This document shows positions 17,932-26,745 of a stretch of DNA of 64,000 bases, in pieces. Below the pieces are notes generated by a model that worked only from the letters and a program-made list of their open reading frames with translations, was not told where the DNA came from and made no database searches. Source of the stretch: Litoribacter ruber (GTDB lineage: Bacteria; Bacteroidota; Bacteroidia; Cytophagales; Cyclobacteriaceae); assembly GCF_018500185.1 (NCBI RefSeq), contig NZ_JAHBGI010000001.1, forward strand, positions 124,001 to 188,000, read 5' to 3'. The position numbers were made by a program, and so were the translations under genes. The first letter of the stretch is position 1. Each line of letters starts with the position of its first letter.

Positions 17932-18729
17932 CACCAAATGCTTCTCCGAAAAGCTAAGCAAAGGAACCCTTAGATCGGATTCCATTTTTTGAACCAGATC
18001 CTCTTCGAAAAGCCTGTCCAGGAAATTTGAACGCTCTTTTTCTACCATCACCACCAGATCATAGGGATGCACTTTGATGTGGTTGTGGAGCTCTTCATAA
18101 ATGTTGGAGGCAAAAAACTGCTTGACGCGAACAGTGGGATAGGCGATTTTTTCCTGGAGCTCATCCCGATAATAATCAAAGAGATTTCCTTCTCCTTCTT
18201 CCTTGTGGTCTTTTACATGGACTACCGTGATGGCGGGTTCGTACCCCCTGAAAATGCCCAACAGGCTTTGAAGCGCCTGCACATTGGCTTTGTGGTAATC
18301 TAAGGTATAAAGGATTTCCTTGAAGTCCACATAAGCCGCACGCTTTGGAACGGCCATCACTGGTGATTTGGATTTCCTGATCAGTGTTTTGGTTGTGCTG
18401 CCCATGATAGTTTCTTTTAGAAGTCCCCCGCCTTTAGAGCCCACCACTACCAAGCCTGGTGCATAGAGGTCGATGACGCGCAGAAGTCCCTCCGAATTGG
18501 ATTTGTGATCTTCCACCATGTAGTGGACTTTCATGGAAATGTTCTTCCCCCAAGAGTGGAACAGGCTTTTGAGCTTGGTGCTGGCTTTGTAAATGCTGGT
18601 ATCGTCGGCCTTGGGCAAAATGTGAACCATAAACAGTTCCGCATCATGTGCCTCGGCCAAGCCTATTGCGAAAGGCAGGGCTCTTTCGGCATTTTCGGAA
18701 AAATCGGTAGCATAAAGGACAGACTTCAT
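17929..18729 (-). CDS. Universal stress protein with tandem UspA domains
   Basis: The 266-residue cytoplasmic protein holds two UspA folds. The first has VLYATDFSENAERAL at the N-terminus and the ATP-binding G-x2-G-x9-G-S/T type motif VGSKGGGLLKETIMGSTTK near residues 97-115. The second (from about residue 140) keeps the fold strands but has a degraded nucleotide loop. Double-domain Usp proteins are common in Cytophagales and are linked to survival under stress. The gene ends inside a heptamer repeat. Confidence 0.92.
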   Translation of the reverse strand: MKSVLYATDFSENAERALPFAIGLAEAHDAELFMVHILPKADDTSIYKASTKLKSLFHSWGKNISMKVHYMVEDHKSNSEGLLRVIDLYAPGLVVVGSKGGGLLKETIMGSTTKTLIRKSKSPVMAVPKRAAYVDFKEILYTLDYHKANVQALQSLLGIFRGYEPAITVVHVKDHKEEGEGNLFDYYRDELQEKIAYPTVRVKQFFASNIYEELHNHIKVHPYDLVVMVEKERSNFLDRLFEEDLVQKMESDLRVPLLSFSEKHLV

Positions 18730-18898
18730 AAATAATGTGGTTCAAGTTTCTATAAAGATAATCAAATTAAGAAAGTGGAGAAACCCCTATGATTTCAAAA
18801 AAGACCATTAAAATGCAGTAGACGATAAAAAAAAAGATTTTTGCATCTAACTGTGAAAAAGTTTAAATTTTTTGAGTAAAAATGTAGCGGTGGGCACG

Positions 18899-19144
18899 AT
18901 GATTGAAAGTATGCAGGTAGAATTTAAATGCCCCTTGGATATGAGAAATTTTAGCAAACATGAAGAACTGAAAGCCCGATTTTTAAATCAGATGGAAAGA
19001 ACACGGGCAAAGGAGATTTCCAAAGGAATCAAAACCCAAATGATCAATTTTCCGCCAAAGGCCAAAAAGCTTTTGACTGAATATAAAAAATGGGTCTTCA
19101 CACAAGATTCCAGTCAGGTAAGCGGAGAAGCTTTAAACTATTAA
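18899..19144 (+). CDS. Small conserved-looking hypothetical protein
   Basis: An 81-residue basic protein starts at ATG 18899; an upstream TTG at 18872 would add nine residues and is a possible alternative. The sequence is rich in Lys/Arg and amphipathic (EELKARFLNQMERTRAKEI), with no membrane segment. I do not recognise a family. A Lys/Arg-rich, partly helical small protein could bind nucleic acid, but that is only a guess. It stands alone between the stress protein and the convergent DUF1080 gene. Confidence 0.55.
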   Translation: MIESMQVEFKCPLDMRNFSKHEELKARFLNQMERTRAKEISKGIKTQMINFPPKAKKLLTEYKKWVFTQDSSQVSGEALNY

Positions 19145-19214
19145 GTTGCCACCCTACATTTTTTTCGCCGGATTTATTTTTTGCATGTCTCCTTGATAGG
19201 AGATATGCCCGGAA

Positions 19215-20072
19215 TTAAAGCAGCTCTTCCAGTTTGGCTTTTAGGCCTTCCTGATCGTCCATATAGCTCTCCAGATCATAGAGTGATACCCTTCTGAACT
19301 GCACGGGGTGGCTTTCACTTTGAAGGGAAATATACCCTTCTGTTAGCGGTTGCCCTTCTTCAAACAATTCGGCATTATGATTTGCCACATTGCCCCCTCC
19401 GATTTGAGGCTTTGTATAGCTCAATACTACCCTGTTTTCCAACCGGTGCTCAATGAGCGAATCCCCTAACACCAGAAATTCGGCTGTCACCCATTGGTCT
19501 CCATGATAGGTTTTTGAATGGGAATTGAGGCAGTGAGGGGTAAAAAGCTGCCCGTCCATTTCCACAAGGGTGCCGGGAGTGCAGAGGTTGCTGGTGGGCC
19601 TTTCATTTTCACCATCACCTCCCAATAGCTGGCCTTCGATGGAAACCGGAAAGTCCTGGTTCAAACCCATACTTTCTGCAGATTGGCCGTGCAGCATTAC
19701 ACCGCTGTTTCGGTAGGCCCATTCTTGACCTCCTGGAGCTTGTTCATCTACAAACCTGTACTCCACTCTTAGAAGGTAAGCAGAAAATGGTTTGTCATAA
19801 AACAGGTGGCCAAACTGCCCATCAAAATTGTCATAGCCATCATAGGAAACGGTCAATAGGCCATCTTCTACCCGAAAAGTTTCCGCATGGTTTTCACTTA
19901 CTTCATGACCGGTGATCTTCACCGTCCAGCCCTCCAGATCCTCTCCATTGAAAAGCTCCTGCCATCCGGATTCCACAATTGAACCATCTTGTGTTGGGTT
20001 GCAGGCCATGTAAAAGGTTGAGGTAAGGATTAAACTAAAGAAAATTTTACGGAATGAGGTAGTGAAAGACAT
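19215..20072 (-). CDS. DUF1080 (3-keto-disaccharide hydrolase) lipoprotein
   Basis: The 285-residue protein has a lipoprotein signal with lipobox YMAC at residues 21-24. The DUF1080 jelly-roll follows: WQELFNGEDLEGW at its start, YRNSGVMLHGQ in the middle, and a terminal GYISLQSESHPVQFRRV strand. The family includes enzymes that cleave 3-keto-glycosides after oxidation of the sugar by GFO/IDH dehydrogenases, acting in the periplasm. No oxidoreductase partner is adjacent here, so the pathway is not shown. It is monocistronic. Confidence 0.9.
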   Translation of the reverse strand: MSFTTSFRKIFFSLILTSTFYMACNPTQDGSIVESGWQELFNGEDLEGWTVKITGHEVSENHAETFRVEDGLLTVSYDGYDNFDGQFGHLFYDKPFSAYLLRVEYRFVDEQAPGGQEWAYRNSGVMLHGQSAESMGLNQDFPVSIEGQLLGGDGENERPTSNLCTPGTLVEMDGQLFTPHCLNSHSKTYHGDQWVTAEFLVLGDSLIEHRLENRVVLSYTKPQIGGGNVANHNAELFEEGQPLTEGYISLQSESHPVQFRRVSLYDLESYMDDQEGLKAKLEELL

Positions 20073-20517
20073 GTCGGGAAACGCTTAATGATTTTCTAAA
20101 ATTGAAAATTTAAATGGGAAGAAAAAAATTTTCGGTTAGTGTCTCCATACTTTATCCGTATTTTTATAGGTAAAATAAAATTATTATAAAATTTTATCAA
20201 TTTAAATTTGGTGAAATTCAATTGTCTTTGTAATTTTACTTGGATTGGAGAAATGATTTTTTCTAGCGAGTCGTGGCATTTTTCCAGAGTCCCGATAACC
20301 TCCCGACCCCCATTCGGGTCTCCGCCGACCCAAAGCGCAGTGGTATCCATATCACCATCATACCAGAATCATACTAGAACCGGACCCTGTCCATAAATCA
20401 AAAGATAGTGGGGCGGAGCAAGTGTAGGTTTTTTAGGGTAACGGGGTAAGTTTTATAGACCTCCGCTATAAATTTGAGGAGCGGTTTAGGGGAGTTGGGT
20501 TATGATTACTATTTTAG
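20073..20517. other. Intergenic spacer, no gene supported
   Basis: This roughly 445-bp spacer separates the DUF1080 gene from the permease. The left part is very AT-rich. The centre has a small GACCC/GGGTC hairpin near 20307-20322. An 84-codon minus frame (20096-20350) has no signal, domain or codon pattern of a real gene. The promoters of both divergent genes must lie here but no good box was found. Confidence 0.5.
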
Positions 20518-20530
20518 GAATTAAATCTTG

Positions 20531-20610
20531 ATGCTATCAAAAATTCAACTGGGACATCCGATAGAAAATTAGGCACCATTGGAGGGGTATTCATACCCTC
20601 CCTTCTCACC
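20531..20610 (+). other. Out-of-frame 5' end of the SLC12-like permease
   Basis: The permease frame stays open upstream of its first ATG back to a stop at 20515-20517 and reads RKLGTIGGVFIPSLLT just before residue 1. That is the conserved entry to helix 1 in bacterial SLC12-type permeases. No ATG, GTG or TTG exists in that frame. An ATG at 20531 sits one base out of frame. If the A5 run at 20539-20543 had six A, it would read MLSKNSTGTSDRKLGT directly into the gene. This suggests a one-base deletion, a sequencing error or slippage. Confidence 0.65.
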
Positions 20611-22722
20611 ATGATGGGGGTGATCATGTACCTGCGTTTGGGGTATATTGTGGGTAATGTAGGGTTGATTGGTACACTTACGATTATTTCTTTAGCTACT
20701 TTTATAATATTTCTAAGCTCTCTCTCCATAGCTACCATTGCAACCAATACACCGGTGAAGGGTGGGGGAGCCTACTTCCTTATCAGTCGCTCGCTGGGCA
20801 TTGAAATAGGAGGGGCGGTAGGGATACCGCTCTATTTTGCACAGGCATTTTCAATTTCGTTTTATATATCGGGGTTTTCGGAAAGTATGATCTCCATATT
20901 TCCGGACTGGGATCCGCGATATATCGGAATGGTGACCATCTTTTTGTTGGGTTCACTGGCGCTGTTTTCTACCAATGCCACTATTAAAGCCCAATATTTC
21001 ATATTAGCCATAATAGGGTTTTCCCTTTTGTCATTGTTTTTAGGAAGGCCAATGGAAGGTGTTGAGATAAAAATGTGGGAAACTCCAACGGGGTCTTCGG
21101 TGGGCTTTTGGCCTTTGTTTGCCTTGTTTTTCCCTGCCGTGACAGGGATCATCACAGGCGTTAATATGTCAGGGGACCTGAAAAATCCAGCCCGCTCCTT
21201 ACCCAAGGGGACTTTTATGACGTTGGGGGTGAGTTATTTGATTTATATGGGCTTGCCGATCATTTTGGCCAGTAGAGCAGACACGTCCACCTTATTGCAG
21301 GACCCATTGGTGATGCAGCGGATTTCATGGTGGGGAGGTGCGATTATTTTGGGTTTATGGGGTGCTTCACTTTCCAGTGCCATGGGGGCGCTTCTGGGAG
21401 CACCGAGGGTTCTTCAGGCATTGGTGAATGACAGGATTTTTACCAAGCAGCTTAATATTCTCGGAAAGGGTGCGGGCTTGGAAAAGATTCCCCGGGCGGG
21501 TACCGTATTTACCATGGCCCTTACCATGCTGGCGGTTTATTTCCTTAATCTGGACATGATTGCGCCCATTTTGACCATGTTTTTCCTGACCACCTATGCG
21601 GTTTTAAACATCACGGCGGGGATTGAGAGATTTCTCAGGTCCCCATCATTTAGACCCAAGTTTAAAATCCACTGGTTTTTTTCTCTGCTTGGAGCGGTTG
21701 GCTGTATTGCCGCCATGTTTTTGATTAATCCCTTGGCGACCATTTCGGCCATGGTCGTGATATCTCTAATTTTCCTATGGCTAAAAAGAAGAAGGATGGA
21801 GGCCACCTGGGGAGATGTGACCCGGGGCATGTACCTGACCCTGATCCGCTATGCCATCATGAGGCTGAGCAAAGATGCCCACCCGAAAAGCTGGAGGCCA
21901 AATTTGCTGGTGCTCTCTGGTTCCCCAAACAAAAGGTGGAGGCTTATAGAATTTGCCAACGACCTTACACAGGCCAACGCCCTTTTTACCGTCAGCACTA
22001 TCTTGCCTGAAAAAAGCGTGGGGCAGGATAAGGTGCTCAAATTCGAAAAGCAAATGAGTGATTACCTGCAGCGGAGGAATGTGCAGGCCTTGGTGCGGGT
22101 TATCAGGGCGGCAAACCCCTTTACGGGGGCAGCGCAATTGGTGGATGCCTATGGCTTGGGGCCTTTGGTGCCAAATACGATCCTGTTGGGGGACACCAAG
22201 GAGACCAAACATCATACGCCATACGCCAAAATGATCGACCACTTTCACCAGTCCAAGAAAAATGTCCTCATTGTTCAGGATGATGACAACAGGGGGTTCC
22301 GCCACCATCGGGTAATTGATATCTGGTGGGGAGGACTGAAAAGAAACGGGAGTTTGATGATCATCCTGGCCTACCTGCTCAAAAACACGCCGAAATGGTA
22401 CCGCGCCACTGTGAATATCAAAATGGTGGTCGCATCAGAAGAAGGGCGAGTGGATGCCCAGAAGAACCTCGACGAACTCTTTTCCCAGATGCGGACAGGT
22501 TTCCAGTACCAGATTTTGGTAGCCAAAATTGAGAGTTTTTGGGAAATTCAGAAGAGGGAATCGGCCAACAGCGACCTGGTGATGATGGGGCTGGGCTTTT
22601 CCCGTGGGGGCAAAGGCTTCGAGGAGTACTACAGCAAGCTCAAAGAAAACACCGCCTCCCTACCCACCAAGGTCTTCGTGCTGGCCGCACAGGATATTGC
22701 ATTTGAGGAGGTGTTGAGATAA
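20611..22722 (+). CDS. SLC12-like amino acid/cation-chloride permease
   Basis: The frame gives 703 residues from ATG 20611, but helix 1 really begins upstream (see the entry at 20531). About 12 membrane helices cover residues 1-400, with APC-fold marks: helix 1 GVIMYLRLGYIVGN, a GGGAYFLISR loop, and FFPAVTGIITGVNMSGDLKNPARS in helix 6. The C-terminal 300 residues form a soluble domain like that of Na-K-Cl cotransporters, including SGSPNKR and VQDDDNRGFRHHR. It should be a cytoplasmic-membrane symporter of cations/chloride or amino acids. Length and domain order fit bacterial SLC12 homologues. Confidence 0.85.
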   Translation: MMGVIMYLRLGYIVGNVGLIGTLTIISLATFIIFLSSLSIATIATNTPVKGGGAYFLISRSLGIEIGGAVGIPLYFAQAFSISFYISGFSESMISIFPDWDPRYIGMVTIFLLGSLALFSTNATIKAQYFILAIIGFSLLSLFLGRPMEGVEIKMWETPTGSSVGFWPLFALFFPAVTGIITGVNMSGDLKNPARSLPKGTFMTLGVSYLIYMGLPIILASRADTSTLLQDPLVMQRISWWGGAIILGLWGASLSSAMGALLGAPRVLQALVNDRIFTKQLNILGKGAGLEKIPRAGTVFTMALTMLAVYFLNLDMIAPILTMFFLTTYAVLNITAGIERFLRSPSFRPKFKIHWFFSLLGAVGCIAAMFLINPLATISAMVVISLIFLWLKRRRMEATWGDVTRGMYLTLIRYAIMRLSKDAHPKSWRPNLLVLSGSPNKRWRLIEFANDLTQANALFTVSTILPEKSVGQDKVLKFEKQMSDYLQRRNVQALVRVIRAANPFTGAAQLVDAYGLGPLVPNTILLGDTKETKHHTPYAKMIDHFHQSKKNVLIVQDDDNRGFRHHRVIDIWWGGLKRNGSLMIILAYLLKNTPKWYRATVNIKMVVASEEGRVDAQKNLDELFSQMRTGFQYQILVAKIESFWEIQKRESANSDLVMMGLGFSRGGKGFEEYYSKLKENTASLPTKVFVLAAQDIAFEEVLR

Positions 22723-22759
22723 TGGGGTTGGGTTAGGGGTTTAAAGAACTTTATTAAAT

Positions 22760-23914
22760 ATGAAATATCTAATTTTCATTTTGTTGGTGATTTCTTGCAC
22801 GCAAAAGTCAAGTGAGACAAGTGATAATTATCTGGAAGGCATGAAGTTCCATCTGGATACTGTCATAATTGATCCTGGAGATGAGATTGTCTTTCTTAAT
22901 CATAATCTAGCCACATCTAGCTTGAGCATGGATAAGAAGTACCTTTATAATTTCAATCCAAACGACCATACATTGGAAAAAATCAGCTTGGATGGTTATC
23001 AACTGGAAGAAAAAATCCCATTCGAAAGAGAGGGACCCAATGGTACAGGTAATTTTTTAGGTGGGTTCAGGATGTATGATTCAAATGAATTTGCACTTCA
23101 AGATTTAAATGGGATTGCTTTATTTGCTTTAGATGGTACAAGGACAAAGAAGGTGAACTACGAGGGTTTTTTTCTGGAAAGCAATCCACTAACTTCAGGT
23201 GGGCTGGCTTTTGTTTCTACCTATTTGGATAGAGAAGCCTCCCGCTTGTTTGCTCTGCTAGATCAAAGAATGGATGGAAAGTTTGCTTTGGGGGTATTTG
23301 ACTTGGAGGATTATAGTTACAAAACACTCCCACTATCCAGTTTTGATGCTATTTACGATAATCAATTCACCTTACAATTTGGGTCTAGTTCTGTCATATT
23401 TGGCCCAAAAATGAGCATGGCAATGTCCGGCTCAAGGTTGATTTTTTCAAATCAGCTCTCGAGTGAACTTGCAATTTATGATACGCAAAGGGATACCACG
23501 TATTTGAAAGAATTTGATACTCAATTGACCAAGAATAAAAAAGTCAATTCTTATAAACAGGAATTTCAGTCAGAAGAGGCTTTGGAAGTAGAATATACCA
23601 GGTTTCACCAGGAGATTAACTACTTGCCACCATTTTGGGATGAAAAAAACAGCGTGTTTTACAGGTTTTCTTTCCAAGAATTGCCAAGCAAATCCACGAG
23701 TGATGAAGATATCCGTTCTGAGATTTACCTGTCAGTTCTGGATAAAAACTTTAACCTCATCGGCGAGGCCCTAGTGCCAGGTCTGGAAAAAAAGCCGGCC
23801 AAACCCTTCTCAAGCTTCTTCCCCAAGCACTTCGCCAAAGACGGCAAAATCTGGATCTACGAGAATATCAATGACGAGTTGGGTTTTGTGATTTTGAGAA
23901 TGTCAGGTCACTGA
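22760..23914 (+). CDS. DUF4221 family lipoprotein
   Basis: The 384-residue protein has a short lipoprotein signal with lipobox VISC at residues 10-13. The rest is beta-rich with propeller-like spacing (YLYNFNPNDHTLEKISLDG, EREGPNGTGNF). This matches DUF4221, a family largely restricted to Cyclobacteriaceae and resembling 6-bladed-propeller proteins. It is probably anchored in a membrane and exposed to the periplasm or outside. Function is unknown. It follows the permease by 37 bp and may be read from the same transcript. Confidence 0.82.
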   Translation: MKYLIFILLVISCTQKSSETSDNYLEGMKFHLDTVIIDPGDEIVFLNHNLATSSLSMDKKYLYNFNPNDHTLEKISLDGYQLEEKIPFEREGPNGTGNFLGGFRMYDSNEFALQDLNGIALFALDGTRTKKVNYEGFFLESNPLTSGGLAFVSTYLDREASRLFALLDQRMDGKFALGVFDLEDYSYKTLPLSSFDAIYDNQFTLQFGSSSVIFGPKMSMAMSGSRLIFSNQLSSELAIYDTQRDTTYLKEFDTQLTKNKKVNSYKQEFQSEEALEVEYTRFHQEINYLPPFWDEKNSVFYRFSFQELPSKSTSDEDIRSEIYLSVLDKNFNLIGEALVPGLEKKPAKPFSSFFPKHFAKDGKIWIYENINDELGFVILRMSGH

Positions 23915-24085
23915 AAGTTTGGATGTTATGAATACGGATCTTCAGTTGGGGTATAACAATAGAGGTTAAATCAGCCTCAATAATTTTTAATTTTATATTA
24001 ATTTTGAAATTTTGTATCAATATGTCCACCCCCCCTTCCTTCTGATGAACAGGGCGCTTAGGGTGGGCTTTTTATTTTTTTATCT

Positions 24086-24337
24086 CTACAAAATGCCCAA
24101 GTCTTTTATAGACTTCAGAAATTCCTTACCAGAGCCTGATTTTAGAAATATTTCCCTTGCCCTGGCCTCCGTTCTGGTTTTAGCTGTTTCTTGATAAATA
24201 ATTTCCCAGGGCCGGAATCCTTTGGTTGATTTTGTTTTGCCAGCATTGTGTTCCTTTAGCCTTTTGACAGGATCGGTGGAGAAGCCCACATAGATTCTCC
24301 CGTCTACTTTACTTTTTATGGCATAGACAAAAAACAT
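24086..24337 (-). CDS. GIY-YIG nuclease domain protein
   Basis: Start at ATG 24337 (MFFVYAIKS) is preferred to 24376, since the family begins at this strand. The 83-residue protein is the single-domain, UPF0213-like form: VYAIKS (the Y-x-Y/I strand), GRIYVGFSTDPVKRLKEHN with the catalytic Arg, a Lys/Thr-rich loop and TRTEARAREIFLKSGSG with the metal-binding Glu. Such proteins occur in many copies in Bacteroidota; cellular role unknown, probably a DNA endonuclease fold. It lies immediately downstream of tRNA-Arg on the same strand. Confidence 0.9.
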   Translation of the reverse strand: MFFVYAIKSKVDGRIYVGFSTDPVKRLKEHNAGKTKSTKGFRPWEIIYQETAKTRTEARAREIFLKSGSGKEFLKSIKDLGIL

Positions 24338-24362
24338 AGGGTAATAGTTTTTTATGAAAAAA

Positions 24363-24392
24363 TCAAAAAAAGCCACTTAATCTGAGTGGCTT
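24363..24392 (-). terminator. Terminator of tRNA-Arg
   Basis: On the minus strand AAGCCACT (24385-24392) pairs with AGTGGCTT (24370-24377) across a 7-nt loop, followed by a run of T. It lies directly 3' of the tRNA and ends it before the GIY-YIG gene. Confidence 0.75.
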
Positions 24393-24394
24393 AG

Positions 24395-24466
24395 TAGCCC
24401 CGACAGGAATCGAACCTGTATCTAAAGTTTAGGAAACTTCTATTCTATCCATTGAACTACGAGGCC
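24395..24466 (-). tRNA. tRNA-Arg (anticodon CCU)
   Basis: On the minus strand the gene runs GGCCTCG to CGGGGCTA, 72 nt. The acceptor stem pairs with one G-U at 1-72. The D arm has AGTTCAATGGATAGA, the anticodon loop is TTCCTAA flanked by GAAGT/ACTTT, and the T arm has GGTTCGATTCC. Anticodon CCT in DNA reads the AGG arginine codon. CCA is not encoded. A broken copy follows on the right, 30 bp away. Confidence 0.95.
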
Positions 24467-24495
24467 ATTATCTCAATATTTCCTACCGTATGTAG

Positions 24496-24570
24496 GAACC
24501 TGTATCTAAAGTTTAGGAAACTTCCCTGCCTGCCGGCAGGCAGGTATTCTATCCATTGAACTACGAGGCC
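24496..24570 (-). pseudogene. tRNA-Arg pseudogene with 20-bp palindrome inserted
   Basis: From GGCC at 24570 down to 24496 the minus strand repeats the first 55 nt of tRNA-Arg(CCU), ending in the T arm. The T-stem 3' half and acceptor 3' strand are missing. Exactly between the D arm and the anticodon stem sits CCTGCCTGCCGGCAGGCAGG (24525-24544), a perfect palindrome absent from the intact gene. Without an acceptor stem it cannot be a working tRNA. The junction nearby has a small CCTAC/GTAGG hairpin (24482-24496). Confidence 0.88.
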
Positions 24571-24576
24571 ATTTGG

Positions 24577-24611
24577 GAAGTAAGAGTTACGAAGTTAGAA
24601 GTACGAAGTGG
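24577..24611. repeat. GAAGTnn heptamer array
   Basis: Five 7-nt units in a row: GAAGTAA, GAGTTAC, GAAGTTA, GAAGTAC, GAAGTGG. CCGCGAAGG/ACTCTGCGTAACTC-type repeat DNA continues to about 24690. No gene is seen between here and rpsP other than the promoter. Confidence 0.7.
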
Positions 24612-24774
24612 ATGTCAGGTTTTTTTAATCCGCGAAGGGGCCTCCGTGAAACTCCTTTTTACACTCTGCGTAACTCTATGTCCTTTTTCAAGCCGTGTCC
24701 AGTCTTCGGTCTTCTTTCTTCCTCACGCAATTTAAACCAATTTCCCGCACTTCCGCAAATATTGCGCGGCTAAG

Positions 24775-24806
24775 TTGTTCTTTTCAAGATAATTCAGCTA
24801 TCTTTG
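24775..24806 (+). promoter_or_regulatory. Promoter of the rpsP-rimM-trmD(-rplS) operon
   Basis: TTG at 24775-24777 and TATCTTTG at 24799-24806, 21 bp apart, match the Bacteroidota -33/-7 consensus. The rpsP ATG is 55 bp downstream, leaving a short leader. Confidence 0.65.
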
Positions 24807-24861
24807 CAGTCCAAAAAATAAGATGGACGGGATCCATCAATTAACTAAATATCAATAAAAT

Positions 24862-25410
24862 ATGGCAGTAAAAATCAGATTAGCGCGTAGAGGTAGAAAA
24901 AGAATGGCCATCTATGACGTAGTAGTAGCTGATGCAAGAGCTCCACGTGATGGACGCTTTATCGAAAAAATCGGGACTTATAATCCTAACACTGACCCTG
25001 CATCTATCAACATCAACAACGAGAGAGCGTTGAAGTGGTTGTTGAACGGTGCTCAGCCAACCGACACTGTGAAAGCTATGCTTTCTTACAGAGGCGTGAT
25101 GCTGAAAAAACACCTTCAGATTGGTGTGCTTAAAGGCGCAATCCAGCAGGAAGATGCTGACAAGAAATATGAAGAGTGGTTGGCTTCTAAAGAAGACGCT
25201 ATCACTGGCAAAGTGGACAAGCTAGCCAAAGCCAAGGAAGAGAAGCGTGCTGCTGCTCTTGCTGCTGAGACAGCTAAAAACGAAGCCCGTCTTGAAGCTA
25301 TCAGAAAGAGAGAGGAAGATGCCAAAGCCGCTGCTGCAGCTGAGGAAGCTCCTGCTCAGGAAGAAGGTGGAGAAGCTGCTGATTCCAACGAAGAAGAAAA
25401 CAACGCTTAA
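24862..25410 (+). CDS. rpsP: 30S ribosomal protein S16
   Basis: The 182-residue protein begins with the S16 core ([14 protein letters not shown], then YNPNTDP and [15 protein letters not shown]) in residues 1-85. A C-terminal extension of about 95 residues follows, coiled-coil-like and rich in Ala, Glu and Lys; such tails are usual in Bacteroidota S16. It binds 16S rRNA early in 30S assembly. It is first in the rpsP-rimM-trmD operon, with rimM 14 bp downstream. The tail's function is not known. Confidence 0.97.
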   Translation: MAVKIRLARRGRKRMAIYDVVVADARAPRDGRFIEKIGTYNPNTDPASININNERALKWLLNGAQPTDTVKAMLSYRGVMLKKHLQIGVLKGAIQQEDADKKYEEWLASKEDAITGKVDKLAKAKEEKRAAALAAETAKNEARLEAIRKREEDAKAAAAAEEAPAQEEGGEAADSNEEENNA

Positions 25411-25424
25411 GAGTACCCCCTTCC

Positions 25425-25955
25425 ATGAACAAAGACAATTGTTTCCAGATCGGCTACATTTCAAAAGTTCATGGGCTTCATGGTGAGGTGACCGTCAAAT
25501 TGGACGTGGATGACCCTTCGCAATACGAAGACCTGGGACATGTGTTCCTGGAACAGAAAGGTCGCCTTGTCCCATACTTTCTCGAACACTTTGTCTATCA
25601 GACCGGAGGAAAGGTCTTGGCAAAATTTGAGGAATATGATGACGTGAATGCCGCCGGAACATTGGTTGGCGCTGGGATTTTCCTGCCGCTCAACGTGCTT
25701 CCGGAACTGGAGGATGACCAGTATTATTACCATGAACTGATCGGGTTTACCGTGATCGACGAGAATCACGGGGAGCTCGGGGAAATTAAAGTTTTATATG
25801 ACCTTCAGACCCAGGATTTGATCGGGCTCGACTATAAAGGCAAAGAAGTGCTGATTCCCATACAGGATGGCATCATTACCAAGGTCGACAAGGCAGAAAA
25901 GAAAGTTTACTGCCATTTGCCTGAAGGCTTACTTGACATTTATTTGGAGGATTGA
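25425..25955 (+). CDS. rimM: Ribosome maturation factor RimM
   Basis: The 176-residue protein has the RimM N-terminal barrel (IGYISKVHGLHGEVTVKLD at residues 8-26) and the C-terminal PRC-barrel (YYYHELIGF, GKEVLIPI). It assists the late assembly of the 30S head around S19. It lies between rpsP and trmD with gaps of 14 and 3 bp, which places all three in one operon. Confidence 0.96.
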   Translation: MNKDNCFQIGYISKVHGLHGEVTVKLDVDDPSQYEDLGHVFLEQKGRLVPYFLEHFVYQTGGKVLAKFEEYDDVNAAGTLVGAGIFLPLNVLPELEDDQYYYHELIGFTVIDENHGELGEIKVLYDLQTQDLIGLDYKGKEVLIPIQDGIITKVDKAEKKVYCHLPEGLLDIYLED

Positions 25956-25958
25956 TCC

Positions 25959-26657
25959 ATGCGCATTGATATCATTACGGTAGTGCCGGGACTGTTGGAG
26001 GGGCCTTTTTCCCATTCCATCCTGAAAAGGGCGGAGGACAAAGGGCTGGCCATGGTCAGGGTGCATAACTTAAGGGAATATGCAGTCGGCAAGCACAAGC
26101 AGGTCGACGATTATGCTTTCGGTGGTGGCGCAGGGATGGTCATGATGGTGGAGCCCATCGCCAAGTGCATTGATGCACTCAAGGCTGAAAGGGAATACGA
26201 TGAGGTAATCTATATGACGCCGGATGGTCAAACATTCGATCAGCATATGGCCAACTCACTTTCTTTAAAGGGAAACATCATCATTTTGTGCGGTCATTAT
26301 AAAGGAGTGGACGAGCGGATAAGGCAGAAATACATTACTAAGGAAATTAGTATTGGGGATTTTGTCCTTTCAGGAGGAGAGCTCGCGGCAGCCGTAGTGG
26401 CTGATGCGGTGATCCGGCTGATTCCCGGGGTACTCAATGATGAAACCTCCGCACTGACAGATTCCTTCCAAGATGGCCTGTTGGCCCCGCCGGTGTATAC
26501 CCGGCCGGCAGACTATGAAGGCATGAAAGTCCCGGACATTTTGCTGTCAGGACATAATGAAAAAATAGATGCCTGGAGATTTGAAGAATCGGTTCGCCGT
26601 ACCCAAGAACGGAGGCCAGACTTGCTCAAGGGCAAAGGTTTGGTCAGCGGCGATTAA
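25959..26657 (+). CDS. trmD: tRNA (guanine-37-N1)-methyltransferase
   Basis: The 232-residue protein shows the SPOUT trefoil-knot signatures of Trm[12 protein letters not shown] near residue 55, [13 protein letters not shown], and [10 protein letters not shown] near residue 130. It transfers methyl from S-adenosylmethionine to G37 of tRNAs, preventing +1 frameshifting. Its ATG is 3 bp after rimM. rplS follows 88 bp later. Confidence 0.97.
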   Translation: MRIDIITVVPGLLEGPFSHSILKRAEDKGLAMVRVHNLREYAVGKHKQVDDYAFGGGAGMVMMVEPIAKCIDALKAEREYDEVIYMTPDGQTFDQHMANSLSLKGNIIILCGHYKGVDERIRQKYITKEISIGDFVLSGGELAAAVVADAVIRLIPGVLNDETSALTDSFQDGLLAPPVYTRPADYEGMKVPDILLSGHNEKIDAWRFEESVRRTQERRPDLLKGKGLVSGD

Positions 26658-26745
26658 CGTAAATATTTGATAGATAATTTAATAGAACCAAAAATTGCAT
26701 ACATTTGCAATTCCAATTTGCGAAAGCATATAAATAAATAAAGAT

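Noticed and set aside
20096-20350. 84-codon minus-strand frame
   Set aside because: No signal, domain or normal codon pattern, and AT-rich spacer composition; treated as chance.
24012-24194. 60-codon plus frame overlapping the GIY-YIG gene
   Set aside because: Antisense to a clear GIY-YIG nuclease and without any recognisable feature.
24496-24570. Second functional tRNA-Arg
   Set aside because: The 3' acceptor strand and half of the T stem are missing and a 20-bp palindrome splits the molecule.
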